Positions 17,775-27,401 of a stretch of 64,000 nt of DNA are shown piece after piece (position 1 is the first letter of the stretch; every line of letters begins with the position of its first letter). The translations under genes and the position numbers were made by a program. The notes beneath the pieces were generated by a model. That model did not search any database, had not been told where the DNA came from, and worked only from the letters and a program-made list of their open reading frames with translations. This stretch comes from Hymenobacter cellulosilyticus (GTDB lineage Bacteria; Bacteroidota; Bacteroidia; Cytophagales; Hymenobacteraceae). The stretch covers positions 2,966,501 through 3,030,500 of the forward strand of contig NZ_CP095046.1 of the NCBI RefSeq assembly GCF_022919215.1, given 5' to 3'.

Positions 17775-19019
17775 TTAGGCTTCCAACTCAAGCTCCCGCT
17801 GCTGCGAAGAGCTTTTAACGTGGCTCAGCAGTAGGCTCACCCGCTCCCGGAGCGTGGTCAGATCTACTGTCAGGTCTTCGCGGCTGGCATCGTTGTGGTT
17901 GTCAGCTTGTTCTGGACTCTCGCACACCAGCCAGTCGTAGTGCTTGCCCAGGCGGGCGCACACTTCGCAATAGTCGCCCAGGGCAAAGCTGCTGGGCAGC
18001 AGCTCCAGCAGGGGAGCAGCCCGGGGCGAGAAGATGATATTGGACAGACCAGCCCCGATGGGCGAGATTACCGCTTTGGCCTGACTGAAAAGGGCCACTT
18101 TCTCAGCAAAGGAAAGCTCCGATAAAACGTAGGTAGCAAAGCCAAACTCCTGGGCCAGCATGGCCTCTACCTCGGCGGCCGGCTGCACCCGGCGGCCCGG
18201 GGCGTCGCGGCGACTGATGTAGATGTAGGGGTTGAATTCGCGGGTGCAGGTGGCCGGCAGGTAGGTGTCGCGCAGAAACTGGAAGGCCCAGTCGGGTGTG
18301 TGCACGCCCTTGCCGCGCACCGGTGAGCTCAGCAGCAGCCGGTCGGCCTGCAGGTGGCGGTGGGTGGTTACGTCAATAATCCGCTCGGGCCCGATACCCA
18401 GTGGCGCCAGCGTTTCCAGCATAAAGCGCAGATTGCGGTTGTACACCAGAAAGTAATCGATGGAGTCGAGCAGGCCGGCTTCCCGTATCAAGTGTAGCCG
18501 CGGCAGCGAGTCAACCAGCCAGTGGTAGTAGTTGCCCAGCGCGGCCCCGCCGCCCGAGAGCAGGCTGCACACGGTGCCTTTGACGTGGATGGGCGGCAGA
18601 AAAAAGCGCTGCTGGAAGATGTTGTTGTCGGCGGGCTGAGTCAGCTGCCACTTGCCGCGGGCATACTGAAACGACACATCCCCAATCAGCTTATTATCGG
18701 CTGATATCACGGCCTCGCTGTTGAAGTTGTCGGCGTAGAGGCGGCCGTTGAGCACTTCCAGCGTGAAAGCCGGCGGTACCTCCTCCCGGTGCGGAAACTT
18801 GTTGTAGCTGGGACCGGCCTCGTAGAGGGCCGGCGGAATGTCCAGCGTAGAAGTATAAGCCGGATATATTTCCTGGTAAAAAACGCCGCTTCCTATCTGG
18901 TGGGCTAATTCCTTACTGGTCGGATGAATACCGGTTGGCCGGAAGCGGCTGTTGTAGGGAACGATTTCGCGCAGCAGCCGACCGGCACGCCTGCGGGCCC
19001 GGAGTAGCATATCGTGCAT
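17775..19019 (-). CDS. glycosyltransferase family 61 protein, paralogue B
   Basis: 414 residues from ATG 19019 (MHDMLLRARRRAGRLLREI), chosen because paralogue A starts the same way; the longer frame to 19112 adds 31 unmatched residues. Shared features with A: GGGAALGNYYHWLVDSLPRL, DYFLVYNRNLRFMLETL, NPYIYISRRDAPGRRV, AVISPIGAGLSNIIFSPRAA. The two proteins align over nearly full length at roughly half identical residues by eye, so they arose by tandem duplication followed by divergence. Situated between fcl and paralogue A. Intact frame. Confidence 0.88.
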   Translation of the reverse strand: MHDMLLRARRRAGRLLREIVPYNSRFRPTGIHPTSKELAHQIGSGVFYQEIYPAYTSTLDIPPALYEAGPSYNKFPHREEVPPAFTLEVLNGRLYADNFNSEAVISADNKLIGDVSFQYARGKWQLTQPADNNIFQQRFFLPPIHVKGTVCSLLSGGGAALGNYYHWLVDSLPRLHLIREAGLLDSIDYFLVYNRNLRFMLETLAPLGIGPERIIDVTTHRHLQADRLLLSSPVRGKGVHTPDWAFQFLRDTYLPATCTREFNPYIYISRRDAPGRRVQPAAEVEAMLAQEFGFATYVLSELSFAEKVALFSQAKAVISPIGAGLSNIIFSPRAAPLLELLPSSFALGDYCEVCARLGKHYDWLVCESPEQADNHNDASREDLTVDLTTLRERVSLLLSHVKSSSQQRELELEA

Positions 19020-19053
19020 AAAACATGGGGAATGTGTGGTTGGTAACGTGTGG

Positions 19054-20013
19054 TTAGGCCAAAGCCTGGAGTGGAGTGAAACGAACTGCCTGCCGCCAGT
19101 CGGCCGCGGCAATTACAGATTGCAGGCCTTCGGTAAGCCCAATCTGATGCTGCCAGCCCAGGGAATGAAGGCGGCTGACATCGAGGAGCTTGCGGGGCGT
19201 GCCATCGGGGCGCGAGAAGTCATAGATAATTTCGCCGACGTAGCCCGTCAGCTCGGAAATAAGCTCGGCCAGCTCCTGAATGGAGATGTCGCGGCCGGTA
19301 CCCACGTTCACGGGCGCGGCTTCCTGGTAGTGCAGCATCAGGTGCAGGCAGGCATCGGCCAGGTCGTCGACGTGCAGAAACTCGCGCCGCGGCGTGCCCG
19401 TGCCCCAGATGGTGACGCGGGGCAGACCGCGCTCCACGGCTTCGCCAAACTTGCGCAGCATGGCCGGCAGCACGTGGGAGTTGGCCAGGTCGTAGTTGTC
19501 GCCGGGGCCGTAGAGGTTGGTCGGCATCACCGAAATGAAGTTGCTGCCGTACTGCGCCCGATAGGCCTCGCAGAGCTTGAGGCCCGCAATTTTAGCAATG
19601 GCGTAGGGCTCGTTGGTTGGCTCCAGGGCGCCAGTCAGCAGGTATTCCTCCTTGATGGGCTGAGGGGCCATTTTGGGGTAAATACAGGAGGAACCCAGAA
19701 ACAGCAGCTTCCGGACGCCCTGCTCGTGGCTTTGGCCCAGCACGTTGGCCTGTATCATCAGGTTGTCGTAGAGAAAATCGGCGCGGTAGGTGTTGTTGGC
19801 GTGAATACCGCCCACTTTGGCGGCAGCCAGAAAGACGTATTCGGGTTTTTCCTGGGCAAAGAAGTCGGCCACGGCAGCCTGGTCGCGCAGGTCCAGCTCG
19901 CCCGAGGTGCGTACCACCAGGTTGTCGTAGCCGGCGCGGTGCAGGCGGCGCATAATGGCCGCTCCCACCATGCCCCGGTGCCCCGCTACGTAGATTTTCG
20001 CGTGTTTGTCCAT
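19054..20013 (-). CDS. fcl: GDP-L-fucose synthase
   Basis: 319 residues from ATG 20013. Bifunctional 3,5-epimerase/4-reductase that makes GDP-L-fucose from GDP-4-keto-6-deoxymannose. Motifs: [19 protein letters not shown] (Rossmann), [39 protein letters not shown] with catalytic Ser, [20 protein letters not shown] (YxxxK) and [12 protein letters not shown]. The longer frame to 20109 reads into the octamer array and is rejected. It follows gmd by 132 bp; together they supply GDP-fucose, matching the fucosyltransferase-like gene at 26478-27353. Confidence 0.95.
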   Translation of the reverse strand: MDKHAKIYVAGHRGMVGAAIMRRLHRAGYDNLVVRTSGELDLRDQAAVADFFAQEKPEYVFLAAAKVGGIHANNTYRADFLYDNLMIQANVLGQSHEQGVRKLLFLGSSCIYPKMAPQPIKEEYLLTGALEPTNEPYAIAKIAGLKLCEAYRAQYGSNFISVMPTNLYGPGDNYDLANSHVLPAMLRKFGEAVERGLPRVTIWGTGTPRREFLHVDDLADACLHLMLHYQEAAPVNVGTGRDISIQELAELISELTGYVGEIIYDFSRPDGTPRKLLDVSRLHSLGWQHQIGLTEGLQSVIAAADWRQAVRFTPLQALA

Positions 20014-20019
20014 TAGGGA

Positions 20020-20145
20020 AGTGAAATGCTGAGATAGTGAAATTGTGAGGTAGCAGGATGGTGATTTGGTGGGTTTTATAGTCCGGCCGCACAGATAGTG
20101 CAAGTCCAACGGCGACTCACCAGTTCACCAGTTCACCATCTCACC

Positions 20146-20147
<2 letters not shown>
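20020..20147. repeat. inverted array of degenerate octamers, copy 2
   Basis: Seven consecutive 8-mers from 20020 (agtgaaat, gctgagat, agtgaaat, tgtgaggt, agcaggat, ggtgattt, ggtgggtt) face reverse-complement-type 8-mers from 20116 (ctcaccag, ttcaccag, ttcaccat, ctcacctt). They fill the gap between the gmd stop and the fcl start. Same architecture as 9878-10011. Confidence 0.65.
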
Positions 20148-21257
<1,110 letters not shown>

Positions 21258-21289
21258 ACAGATGTAGAAAAAGACAAAGTGGATCAAAA

Positions 21290-21485
21290 GGAGCAGAACA
21301 GTCCGCAGCCGCCCAACGCGTGCTTTATAGAACTATAGTATCAAATTATTGTATTTAAAATGTGATTCGCAAGACTTGTGATAAAAATATTTATTTTAAT
21401 TATAAGTAAAGTTAAAAATGTGTGCTCTGCTGTTCTGCTGCACCCACCGTCTGTATCAAGTGCCGTCGGGACTGTAGTAAAAGCT
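21290..21485 (-). promoter_or_regulatory. AT-rich probable promoter region for gmd-fcl-GT group
   Basis: AT-rich island at 21325-21420 upstream of gmd, between its start and the terminator of the next minus-strand gene. Presumed promoter by composition and position only; no exact element is assigned. Confidence 0.4.
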
Positions 21486-21519
21486 AAAAGCCTGACCCTC
21501 TGACGAGGACCAGGCTTTT
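21486..21519 (-). terminator. terminator after the T9SS beta-helix gene
   Basis: Arms aaaagcctg (21486-21494) and caggctttt (21511-21519) flank a loop with additional pairing. On the minus strand the hairpin ends in a short U-rich stretch. It lies 30 bp after the stop of the 21549-24608 gene. Confidence 0.65.
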
Positions 21520-21548
21520 GCCAAAAAAGAAGGGAAGCTAGTGCCGAG

Positions 21549-24500
21549 CTATTTGCTGATTTGAATGCTCTTGCCAGTCAGGGAGCCGCTGGTGAAGCGC
21601 AGGAAATAGTTTCCGGCGGGCAGGTTGCTTACGTTGAGCTTGTCTTTCGACAGGCCCTTCTCAAACGCTACCTCCGAGTTCTGCATTACCGCGCCGCTCT
21701 GGTTGAGAATGGCCACGCGCATGGTCTCGGTCTGGGCCTGATTCAGCTCGATGCTCAACTCATTGGTCATGGGCGAGGGGTAAGCCGAAACGCTGCCCAC
21801 CTTGGCCGTCGAAGAGCCAACGCCCGTGCGGGCCTGGGTGGAAGTGGCCGTGCCGGTGGCCGCCTTCCAGACTTCCACGCCGGAGAGGTTGGCCGTGCCG
21901 CCCGACGTCGACATGTTCAGGGTGCCGTCGGTGACGTTAGCCGTAAACGGGCCTACTTTTTCCCACTTGCCAGCCGAGCCGCTGTTGTAGCCCGAGCGGA
22001 CCGTCTGACCTTCTAACAGGATGTTGAAGGTCTCGGCATTGTTGTCTTCCCACACGTAGAGGTATACCTGGTACGTGCCGTTGGGTACGCTGCTGATGTT
22101 AACCCCCGTCGTGTTGCCATACACTGAGGAGCGAATCATGCTGGCGCGGGTGGCATCGGTAGCCGGGTTGAGCGTCACGCCTTGGTTGGCGAAGGGCGTA
22201 CCAATAACCTGCACGCCACTGGCCCCGTTGCTGGCCTGCCAGGCGTTGCCGTCAAGCGTAATGGCCGGACCGTTGATGTTGATAGCCCGGTAGAAAGAGG
22301 CTGCGGTCGGTGTAGTTGCGGTGGTTACCGTAACGGTTACGGAAGCCGAGCTGGCGGCAGCACCGGCGTTATCCGTAGCGCGGGCCGAGAGCGTCAGGGT
22401 GCCGGCCGAAGCGGCGGTGTAGCTGAGTTGGTACGGAGCCGAGGTGTCTTCGCCGAGCTTAGTGGCGCCGTTGAAGAATTCTACTTTGGCCACCGAGCCA
22501 TCCGCGTCGGCGGCCGTGGCCGTCAGGTTCAGGACCGTGCCTACGGGTACGCTCGAAGTGCCGGGCGAAGTCAGGCTAACCGTGGGCGCTGCGTTGGTTG
22601 GAGCCGTTGCCGAGCCAGCCCAGATTTCTACGCCGGAGAGGTTGGCCGTGCCGCCCGACGTCGACATGTTCAGGGTGCCGTCGGTGACGTTAGCGGTAAA
22701 CGGGCCTACTTTTTCCCACTTGCCAGCCGAGCCGCTGTTGTAGCCCGAGCGGACCGTCTGGCCTTCTACCAAGAGGTTGAAGGTCTCGGCATTGTTGTCT
22801 TCCCACACGTAGAAGTACACCTGGTAGGCGCCGTTGGGCACCGTAATGGCCGCGCCGGTCGTGTTGCCGTACACCGAGGAGCGAATCATGCTGGCGCGGG
22901 TGGCGTCGGTAGCCGGGTTGAGCGTCACGTTTTGGTTGGCGAAGGGCGTACCGATGATCTGCACACCACTGGCCCCGTTGCTGGCCTGCCAGGCGTTGCC
23001 GTCGAGCGTAATGGCCGGGCCGTTGATGTTGATGGCCCGGTAGAAGCTGCCGGCCGTGGGCGGGGTGATGATGACCGTAGAGGAGGTAACGGTAACCGTC
23101 GCTGTGCCGGAGTTGGCAGTAGCGCCGGCGTTATCCGTAGCACGGGCCGAGAGCGTCAGGGTGCCAACGGTAGCGGCCGTGTAGCTCAACTCGTAGGGAG
23201 CCGAGGTGTCTTCGCCGAGCTTAGTGGCGCCGTTGAAGAATTCCACCTTGGCCACCGAGCCATCCGCGTCGGCGGCCGTGGCCGTCAGGTTCAGGACCGT
23301 GCCAGTAGCTACGCTCGAGGTAGCGGGCGAAGTCAGGCTAACCGTGGGCGCTGCATTGGCTGGAGTGCCACTGCCGCTGCCGCCGTTGGTATTCGTGCCG
23401 GTGCCAATGGTAATGCCGTTGGCTTTTAGTTTGTTATTCCAGCGGGTCCACTCGTCCTGCTCGGTCTGCAGGGTGATGGGGTTGGGCAGGTGCTGGGTGT
23501 TGGTGTGGATGGGAAAGCCGTAGTCGCCGTTGTCGTTGCGGTTGGGGAAGGGGTTATTGGCGCCCCACTTGACCATGCCCATGGTGTTGTTGTCGACCAG
23601 GTGGTTGCCGAACTGGGCCTGCTGGTAGAAGTTGAAGACGGCGATGCCGCAGTAGGTCGCGTTGAGCTTGGTGCCGTTGGGCAGCAGGCCGCTGGTGACC
23701 ATGCGGTTCTGGGTGTAGCGCACGTGGTGGCCGCCGGCGATGTTCATGGCCGAGTTACACGTCGACACAAACTGGTTCTGCGTGGCGTCGAGGTAGCCCT
23801 GCTGCGAGGTGCCGTCGCCGTCGACGATCATGCCCGTGCCGGTAAACTTGGTATCGGTGGCGGGGAAGGGGTAAGCCCCCTGCACGTAGTTGTCGTGCAC
23901 GCTCATGGGGCTGCCAGCCGTGCCGCCCGAGTTGTAGAAGTTGATGTTGTCTTCCACCAGCGAGTTATTCGGCTCATTGATGATCTGGTTCCAGGCCACC
24001 TCTACATTGCTGAGGGCTTTCACCTGATTAAGACCCAGGAAGTTGCAGAACGTGCCGCCGCCGTTGCGGTAGCGGCCATCCATATTCTTAGCCACGTTGC
24101 GCCGCACTTTCAGCGTCTGCGAGGCCGAGCCGTCGCCGCTCCACTGGTAGATGGCGATACCGGTCGTGTGTTCAAAGTAATTGTTCTCGATGGTTACCGA
24201 GCGGGCCCCGTTTACTTCCAGGAAGCGGCCGTGACGCTCGTTGTCGAGGCTTTGCTGCAAGCCGTAGCCGCGGTTGTTGCGCACGGTCAGGTTGTAGCCG
24301 CCGGCATTGGCCAGAATCAGGTCGCCGGCACCCGCCAGAATGCAGTTCTCAATGATTACTGGCTGGGTAGTTTGAATGAGGATACAGGGTACCCGGGAAT
24401 TGGTACTCTTGAAATTGCCCGTGTAAGTACCACCCTGAGTGATAGTGATGGGACCGGAGTACGTCACATTGGGCGCTTGGCCCTGAGCCCGGAGTGACAC

Positions 24501-24608
24501 GGGGAAAAAAGATGAAACCAACAGCACGAGCGCCAACAGGGGCAGAAAGTGTGTACCAGAGGAGGCGTTCCGGTTAGAACGGAACTGGAGTCCAGAGGTG
24601 TTTTGCAT
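21549..24608 (-). CDS. secreted multidomain beta-helix protein with two Ig-like/malectin-like units and a T9SS sorting domain
   Basis: About 1019 residues from ATG 24608 (MQNTSGLQFRSN); a hydrophobic signal segment LLALVLLVSSFFPVSLRAQ follows. Domains: right-handed beta-helix with repeated short strands (coded ~24450-23400); Ig-like domain 1 (~23370-23070, PTVSLTSPATSSVATG); malectin-like carbohydrate-binding-type domain 1 (~23055-22610, FYRAININGPAITLDGNAW); Ig-like 2; malectin-like 2; and a C-terminal T9SS type A sorting domain (~21790-21552, AYPSPMTNELSIEL...NLPAGNYFLRF). The Ig/malectin unit is duplicated with a 753-bp period. Export through the Por system and a carbohydrate-related surface role are inferred. 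No catalytic residues can be assigned. Shares a 363-bp near-identical block with 25261-26478. Confidence 0.88.
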   Translation of the reverse strand: MQNTSGLQFRSNRNASSGTHFLPLLALVLLVSSFFPVSLRAQGQAPNVTYSGPITITQGGTYTGNFKSTNSRVPCILIQTTQPVIIENCILAGAGDLILANAGGYNLTVRNNRGYGLQQSLDNERHGRFLEVNGARSVTIENNYFEHTTGIAIYQWSGDGSASQTLKVRRNVAKNMDGRYRNGGGTFCNFLGLNQVKALSNVEVAWNQIINEPNNSLVEDNINFYNSGGTAGSPMSVHDNYVQGAYPFPATDTKFTGTGMIVDGDGTSQQGYLDATQNQFVSTCNSAMNIAGGHHVRYTQNRMVTSGLLPNGTKLNATYCGIAVFNFYQQAQFGNHLVDNNTMGMVKWGANNPFPNRNDNGDYGFPIHTNTQHLPNPITLQTEQDEWTRWNNKLKANGITIGTGTNTNGGSGSGTPANAAPTVSLTSPATSSVATGTVLNLTATAADADGSVAKVEFFNGATKLGEDTSAPYELSYTAATVGTLTLSARATDNAGATANSGTATVTVTSSTVIITPPTAGSFYRAININGPAITLDGNAWQASNGASGVQIIGTPFANQNVTLNPATDATRASMIRSSVYGNTTGAAITVPNGAYQVYFYVWEDNNAETFNLLVEGQTVRSGYNSGSAGKWEKVGPFTANVTDGTLNMSTSGGTANLSGVEIWAGSATAPTNAAPTVSLTSPGTSSVPVGTVLNLTATAADADGSVAKVEFFNGATKLGEDTSAPYQLSYTAASAGTLTLSARATDNAGAAASSASVTVTVTTATTPTAASFYRAININGPAITLDGNAWQASNGASGVQVIGTPFANQGVTLNPATDATRASMIRSSVYGNTTGVNISSVPNGTYQVYLYVWEDNNAETFNILLEGQTVRSGYNSGSAGKWEKVGPFTANVTDGTLNMSTSGGTANLSGVEVWKAATGTATSTQARTGVGSSTAKVGSVSAYPSPMTNELSIELNQAQTETMRVAILNQSGAVMQNSEVAFEKGLSKDKLNVSNLPAGNYFLRFTSGSLTGKSIQISK
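21881..23386. repeat. in-frame 753-bp tandem duplication inside the T9SS gene
   Basis: The sequence cggagaggttggccgtgccg at 21881 recurs at 22634, exactly 753 bp (251 codons) away. Long stretches around both positions are almost identical in DNA, covering one malectin-like and one Ig-like domain per unit. The high DNA identity points to recent duplication or ongoing homogenisation. Confidence 0.85.
23424..23786. repeat. 363-bp block shared with the downstream-numbered beta-helix gene, copy 1
   Basis: By eye differs at about five positions from 25330-25692 and has the same length. It encodes the last coils of the beta-helix (from FVSTCNSAMNIAGGHH to WTRWNNKLK). Flanking sequence of the two genes is clearly more diverged. 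Confidence 0.85.
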
Positions 24609-25182
24609 TCTGTGAGTTTTTAGAAAAGTAAACCCTATAGAGGGATGTTGTGAAAAACCCGGCATATGAACAAATCGTTTCAATTGCCGTACTTGTTTTT
24701 TTACAATTGGTCTGTGGGGGCTGCCCTGGCGGTTCTTTTAGCAACGGCATCTGTTATGCAATCCGTGCCTGCTTTCGATACGTTCTTTTTGGGGCTGACC
24801 ACGCGTATCGCCGTTCCCAAAAAATAAGTATTAAAAGCCTTTAATCACCAAAATGAGTGCTTTCGCAGCTACTCAAGACCAACATCATCCAGCGGCACAA
24901 AACTGGCGTCCCGCTTTACAACTCTTTTTTGGGTGCAATTAGAATCGTAGTGTGCACGTCTAATTAGAGCACTTATGAAAAAGTTAATCAGTGATTGACT
25001 TGGTAAAGTCCTAAAACTGATATCGAGGTTCAATGCAAATGTATAAAATTGATTTGTTATGCAAGACGCATGACAAAATATTATGTATTGCATTAAATCT
25101 ATAATAGACTTGTTTTATCGTATGTCGTTTTATGTATATAGAACGTTCGTCTACTGTAAAGGTGGTTTGGTCATACTAAAGC
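24609..25182. other. AT-rich non-coding gap upstream of the T9SS gene
   Basis: Nearly 600 bp without a convincing gene. 24840-25140 is markedly AT-rich. The short frames present have no recognisable domain or start signal. It probably contains the promoter for the T9SS gene (minus strand). No RNA gene or repeat recognised. Confidence 0.5.
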
Positions 25183-25212
25183 CAAAAAAAAGCACCCATG
25201 ATGGGTGCTTTG
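25183..25212 (-). terminator. intrinsic terminator of the large exopolysaccharide operon
   Basis: Arms agcacccat (25191-25199) and atgggtgct (25201-25209), extended by A-T pairs, then on the minus strand a run of eight U. It lies about 50 bp after the stop of the last gene (25261) of the wza-to-beta-helix operon. Confidence 0.85.
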
Positions 25213-25260
25213 GTTAGCAGGAAATAAAAAATTCTTCGGGCGCCGGGCGCTTTATGGGTT

Positions 25261-26478
25261 TTACCGGTTGTCGGAGCGGGCAGTTGAGAGCGAAAGGGCA
25301 GCTGTGGGGCCTACCTGCACGCCGTTGATTTTTAGTTTGTTATTCCAGCGGGTCCACTCGTCCTGCTCGGTCTGCAGGGTGATGGGGTTGGGCAGGTGCT
25401 GGGTGTTGGTGTGGATGGGAAAGCCGTAGTCACCGTTGTCGTTGCGGTTGGGGTAGGGGTTGTTGGCGCCCCACTTGACCATGCCCATGGTGTTGTTGTC
25501 GACCAGGTGGTTGCCGAACTGGGCCTGCTGGTAGAAGTTGAAGACGGCGATGCCGCAGTAGGTCGCGTTGAGCTTGGTGCCGTTGGGCAGCAGGCCGCTG
25601 GTGACCATGCGGTTCTGGGTATAGCGCACGTGGTGGCCGCCGGCGATGTTCATGGCCGAGTTGCACGTCGACACAAACTGGTTCTGCGTGGCATCCACAT
25701 AGGCGGTCATGGTCAGGGCCGAGGCGTTGTCGCCATCGGTAATCATGCCCGTGCCGGTAAACTTGGCCGCGGTGGCCGGATACGGATAGGCTCCCTGCAC
25801 GTAGTTATTGTGCACCCGAATGGGGCTGCTGGCCGTGCCCGAAGAGTTATAGAGGTTAATATTGTCTTCTACCAGGGACTGGTCGGGCTCGTTGACAATC
25901 TGATTCCAGGCTATTTCCACATTGGCCAAGCCATGCACCTGGTTCAGGGAAATGCACGACACGGTGGTGCTGCCTCCGTCGCGGTAGCGCCCGTCGATAT
26001 TTTTAGCCGAGTTGCGCAGGATTTTCAGGGTCTGGGACGCCGAGCCGTCGCCGCTCCACTGGTACACGGCAATGCCGGTCGTCTGGGTGAAGGAGTTATT
26101 GAGCAGGCGCAGGTTGCGGGCCGAGTTGATTTCCAGGAAACGGCCCCGGCGCGTTTGGTCGCGGCTGGGGCGCAGGCCCACGCCGGTACAGTTTTCCACG
26201 GTCAGATCAGCTCCACCGTTGAGGGCCTCAATCAGATTACCGGCCCCACTAAGCCGGCAGCCCCGTAGCGTGACGGGCTCGGTGGTGACAATACGGATGC
26301 AGGGTACGGTAGAGTCGGTGCTGCGGTAGTCGCCGGTATACACGCCACCCTTGCGAATAACGATGCTGCCGGCCTGGGCCGGAGCCGTCAGCTGGGAGCC
26401 TGGCACCAGCAGACAAGTGCCGCTGCACAGCCAAGCCAGGCGCAAGGATATATAGGACAGCATGGTGGAGGTTAGCAT
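25261..26478 (-). CDS. secreted right-handed beta-helix protein without sorting domain
   Basis: 405 residues. N-terminal signal-like segment (MLSYISLRLAWLCSGTCLLV...PAQA), then a beta-helix homologous to the N-terminal part of 21549-24608: GGVYTGDYRSTDSTVPCI, ITTGIAVYQWSGDGSASQT-like TGIAVYQWSGDGSASQTLK, EDNINLYNSSGTA. It lacks Ig, malectin and T9SS domains and ends soon after the helix. Start ATG 26478 overlaps the preceding stop as TAATG, implying translational coupling; ATG 26463 is an alternative. Beta-helix proteins in polysaccharide operons can be lyases or epimerases, but no active site can be assigned. The C-terminal third shares the 363-bp near-identical block with the paralogue. Confidence 0.82.
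   Translation of the reverse strand: MLTSTMLSYISLRLAWLCSGTCLLVPGSQLTAPAQAGSIVIRKGGVYTGDYRSTDSTVPCIRIVTTEPVTLRGCRLSGAGNLIEALNGGADLTVENCTGVGLRPSRDQTRRGRFLEINSARNLRLLNNSFTQTTGIAVYQWSGDGSASQTLKILRNSAKNIDGRYRDGGSTTVSCISLNQVHGLANVEIAWNQIVNEPDQSLVEDNINLYNSSGTASSPIRVHNNYVQGAYPYPATAAKFTGTGMITDGDNASALTMTAYVDATQNQFVSTCNSAMNIAGGHHVRYTQNRMVTSGLLPNGTKLNATYCGIAVFNFYQQAQFGNHLVDNNTMGMVKWGANNPYPNRNDNGDYGFPIHTNTQHLPNPITLQTEQDEWTRWNNKLKINGVQVGPTAALSLSTARSDNR
25330..25692. repeat. 363-bp block shared by the two beta-helix genes, copy 2
   Basis: Counterpart of 23424-23786: same length, about five mismatches by eye, same orientation. The sharp drop in similarity at both edges suggests gene conversion rather than whole-gene duplication alone. 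Confidence 0.85.
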
Positions 26479-27353
26479 TACTGGTCCAGAAAAACCTGAA
26501 AGTCAGATAACGCTACGGGCTGATTGGCCTGCGCCAGGTGCAGCAGCGGCACCTGACCGTAAAACGAAGCCCACATGGAGTATGAGCTGGGCGGACCCAG
26601 CACGTAGTTGCAAGCGGCCAGGGCGTAAAGGTCTTCCACAAAATGATTGGTAGCCAGATGCACCCGCAGGCCCGCAAAATCAGCGAGGTTTAGTTCTTCA
26701 TTCGAGCACAGCAGAAATGCTACCCGCTGCCCGGCTGGCAATTGCTCCTGCACCGCCCGCATGGCCCGGGCATAGGTAGCATTATCGTAGAAATAGGCCC
26801 CGTTATTATAGGTAGCATAGTCGCCGCGCCGGATGTGGACGCCCACCACCACGTCGGCCGACGCGCGCAGGCCAGCCAGCAGCGCAGCTACGGCCCGGCG
26901 ATGGGGCTCAATGGGGGCAAAAAGCTGCCGCAGCAGCGCGCCGTGGCGGGAGAAGTTGCGCTTATCCCGAAACTGCCAGCCGTGCGCCAGCACCAGCCCA
27001 CCACGGGCCGCGGCCAGATAGGCGGGCTGGTTGAGGTCGTAATCCTGGTCGGGCAGGTCGGTGAGCAGGGCCGGGCGGCGGGGCAGCAGGCGGCTGGCCT
27101 GCCGCAGCAGCCCGAAGGCCCGCGGGTGCTGCACCAGGTCGAGCATTCGGTCGAGGCGGGGCTGGCGGAAGGCGTGCAGGCGCACCGGCAGGCCGCCAAA
27201 GTTGCCGGTGGCCGTGGCTTCAAAGAAGGGCGCGTACCCGCCGAAGCTGGGGTTGGCCAGCTCGTAGCCGTACTCGGCCGCGTTGGCCAGAAAGTGGGCA
27301 AACAGAAACAGCCGGTTGCCCAGCTGCCCGGTACGTTTAACGAGAATAACCAC
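26478..27353 (-). CDS. alpha-1,2-fucosyltransferase-like glycosyltransferase (GT11-like)
   Basis: 291 residues. N-terminal VKRTGQLGNRLFLFAHFLA resembles the GT11 start; GVHIRRGDYATYNNGAYFY matches the HxRRGDY GDP-fucose-binding motif; LAACNYVLGPPSSYSMWAS matches the late S-x-(F/Y)-x-W-W-type motif. It would transfer fucose from GDP-fucose to the repeat unit, consistent with gmd and fcl in the same locus. Stop overlaps the next gene start (TAATG). Divergent enough that another 6-deoxyhexose donor is possible. Confidence 0.8.
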   Translation of the reverse strand: MVILVKRTGQLGNRLFLFAHFLANAAEYGYELANPSFGGYAPFFEATATGNFGGLPVRLHAFRQPRLDRMLDLVQHPRAFGLLRQASRLLPRRPALLTDLPDQDYDLNQPAYLAAARGGLVLAHGWQFRDKRNFSRHGALLRQLFAPIEPHRRAVAALLAGLRASADVVVGVHIRRGDYATYNNGAYFYDNATYARAMRAVQEQLPAGQRVAFLLCSNEELNLADFAGLRVHLATNHFVEDLYALAACNYVLGPPSSYSMWASFYGQVPLLHLAQANQPVALSDFQVFLDQ

Positions 27354-27401
27354 GGGGCGCAGAAAAAGGGAGGGAAAAAGACGAATTAGAGGGGCGACGG
27401 C

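Noticed and set aside
22182-23429. 415-residue plus-strand frame inside the T9SS gene
   Set aside because: Shadow of the duplicated Ig/malectin region; its internal repeats only mirror those of the real gene.
24650-25093. Small frames of 64 and 74 residues in the AT-rich gap
   Set aside because: No domain, no start signal, composition like non-coding AT-rich DNA.
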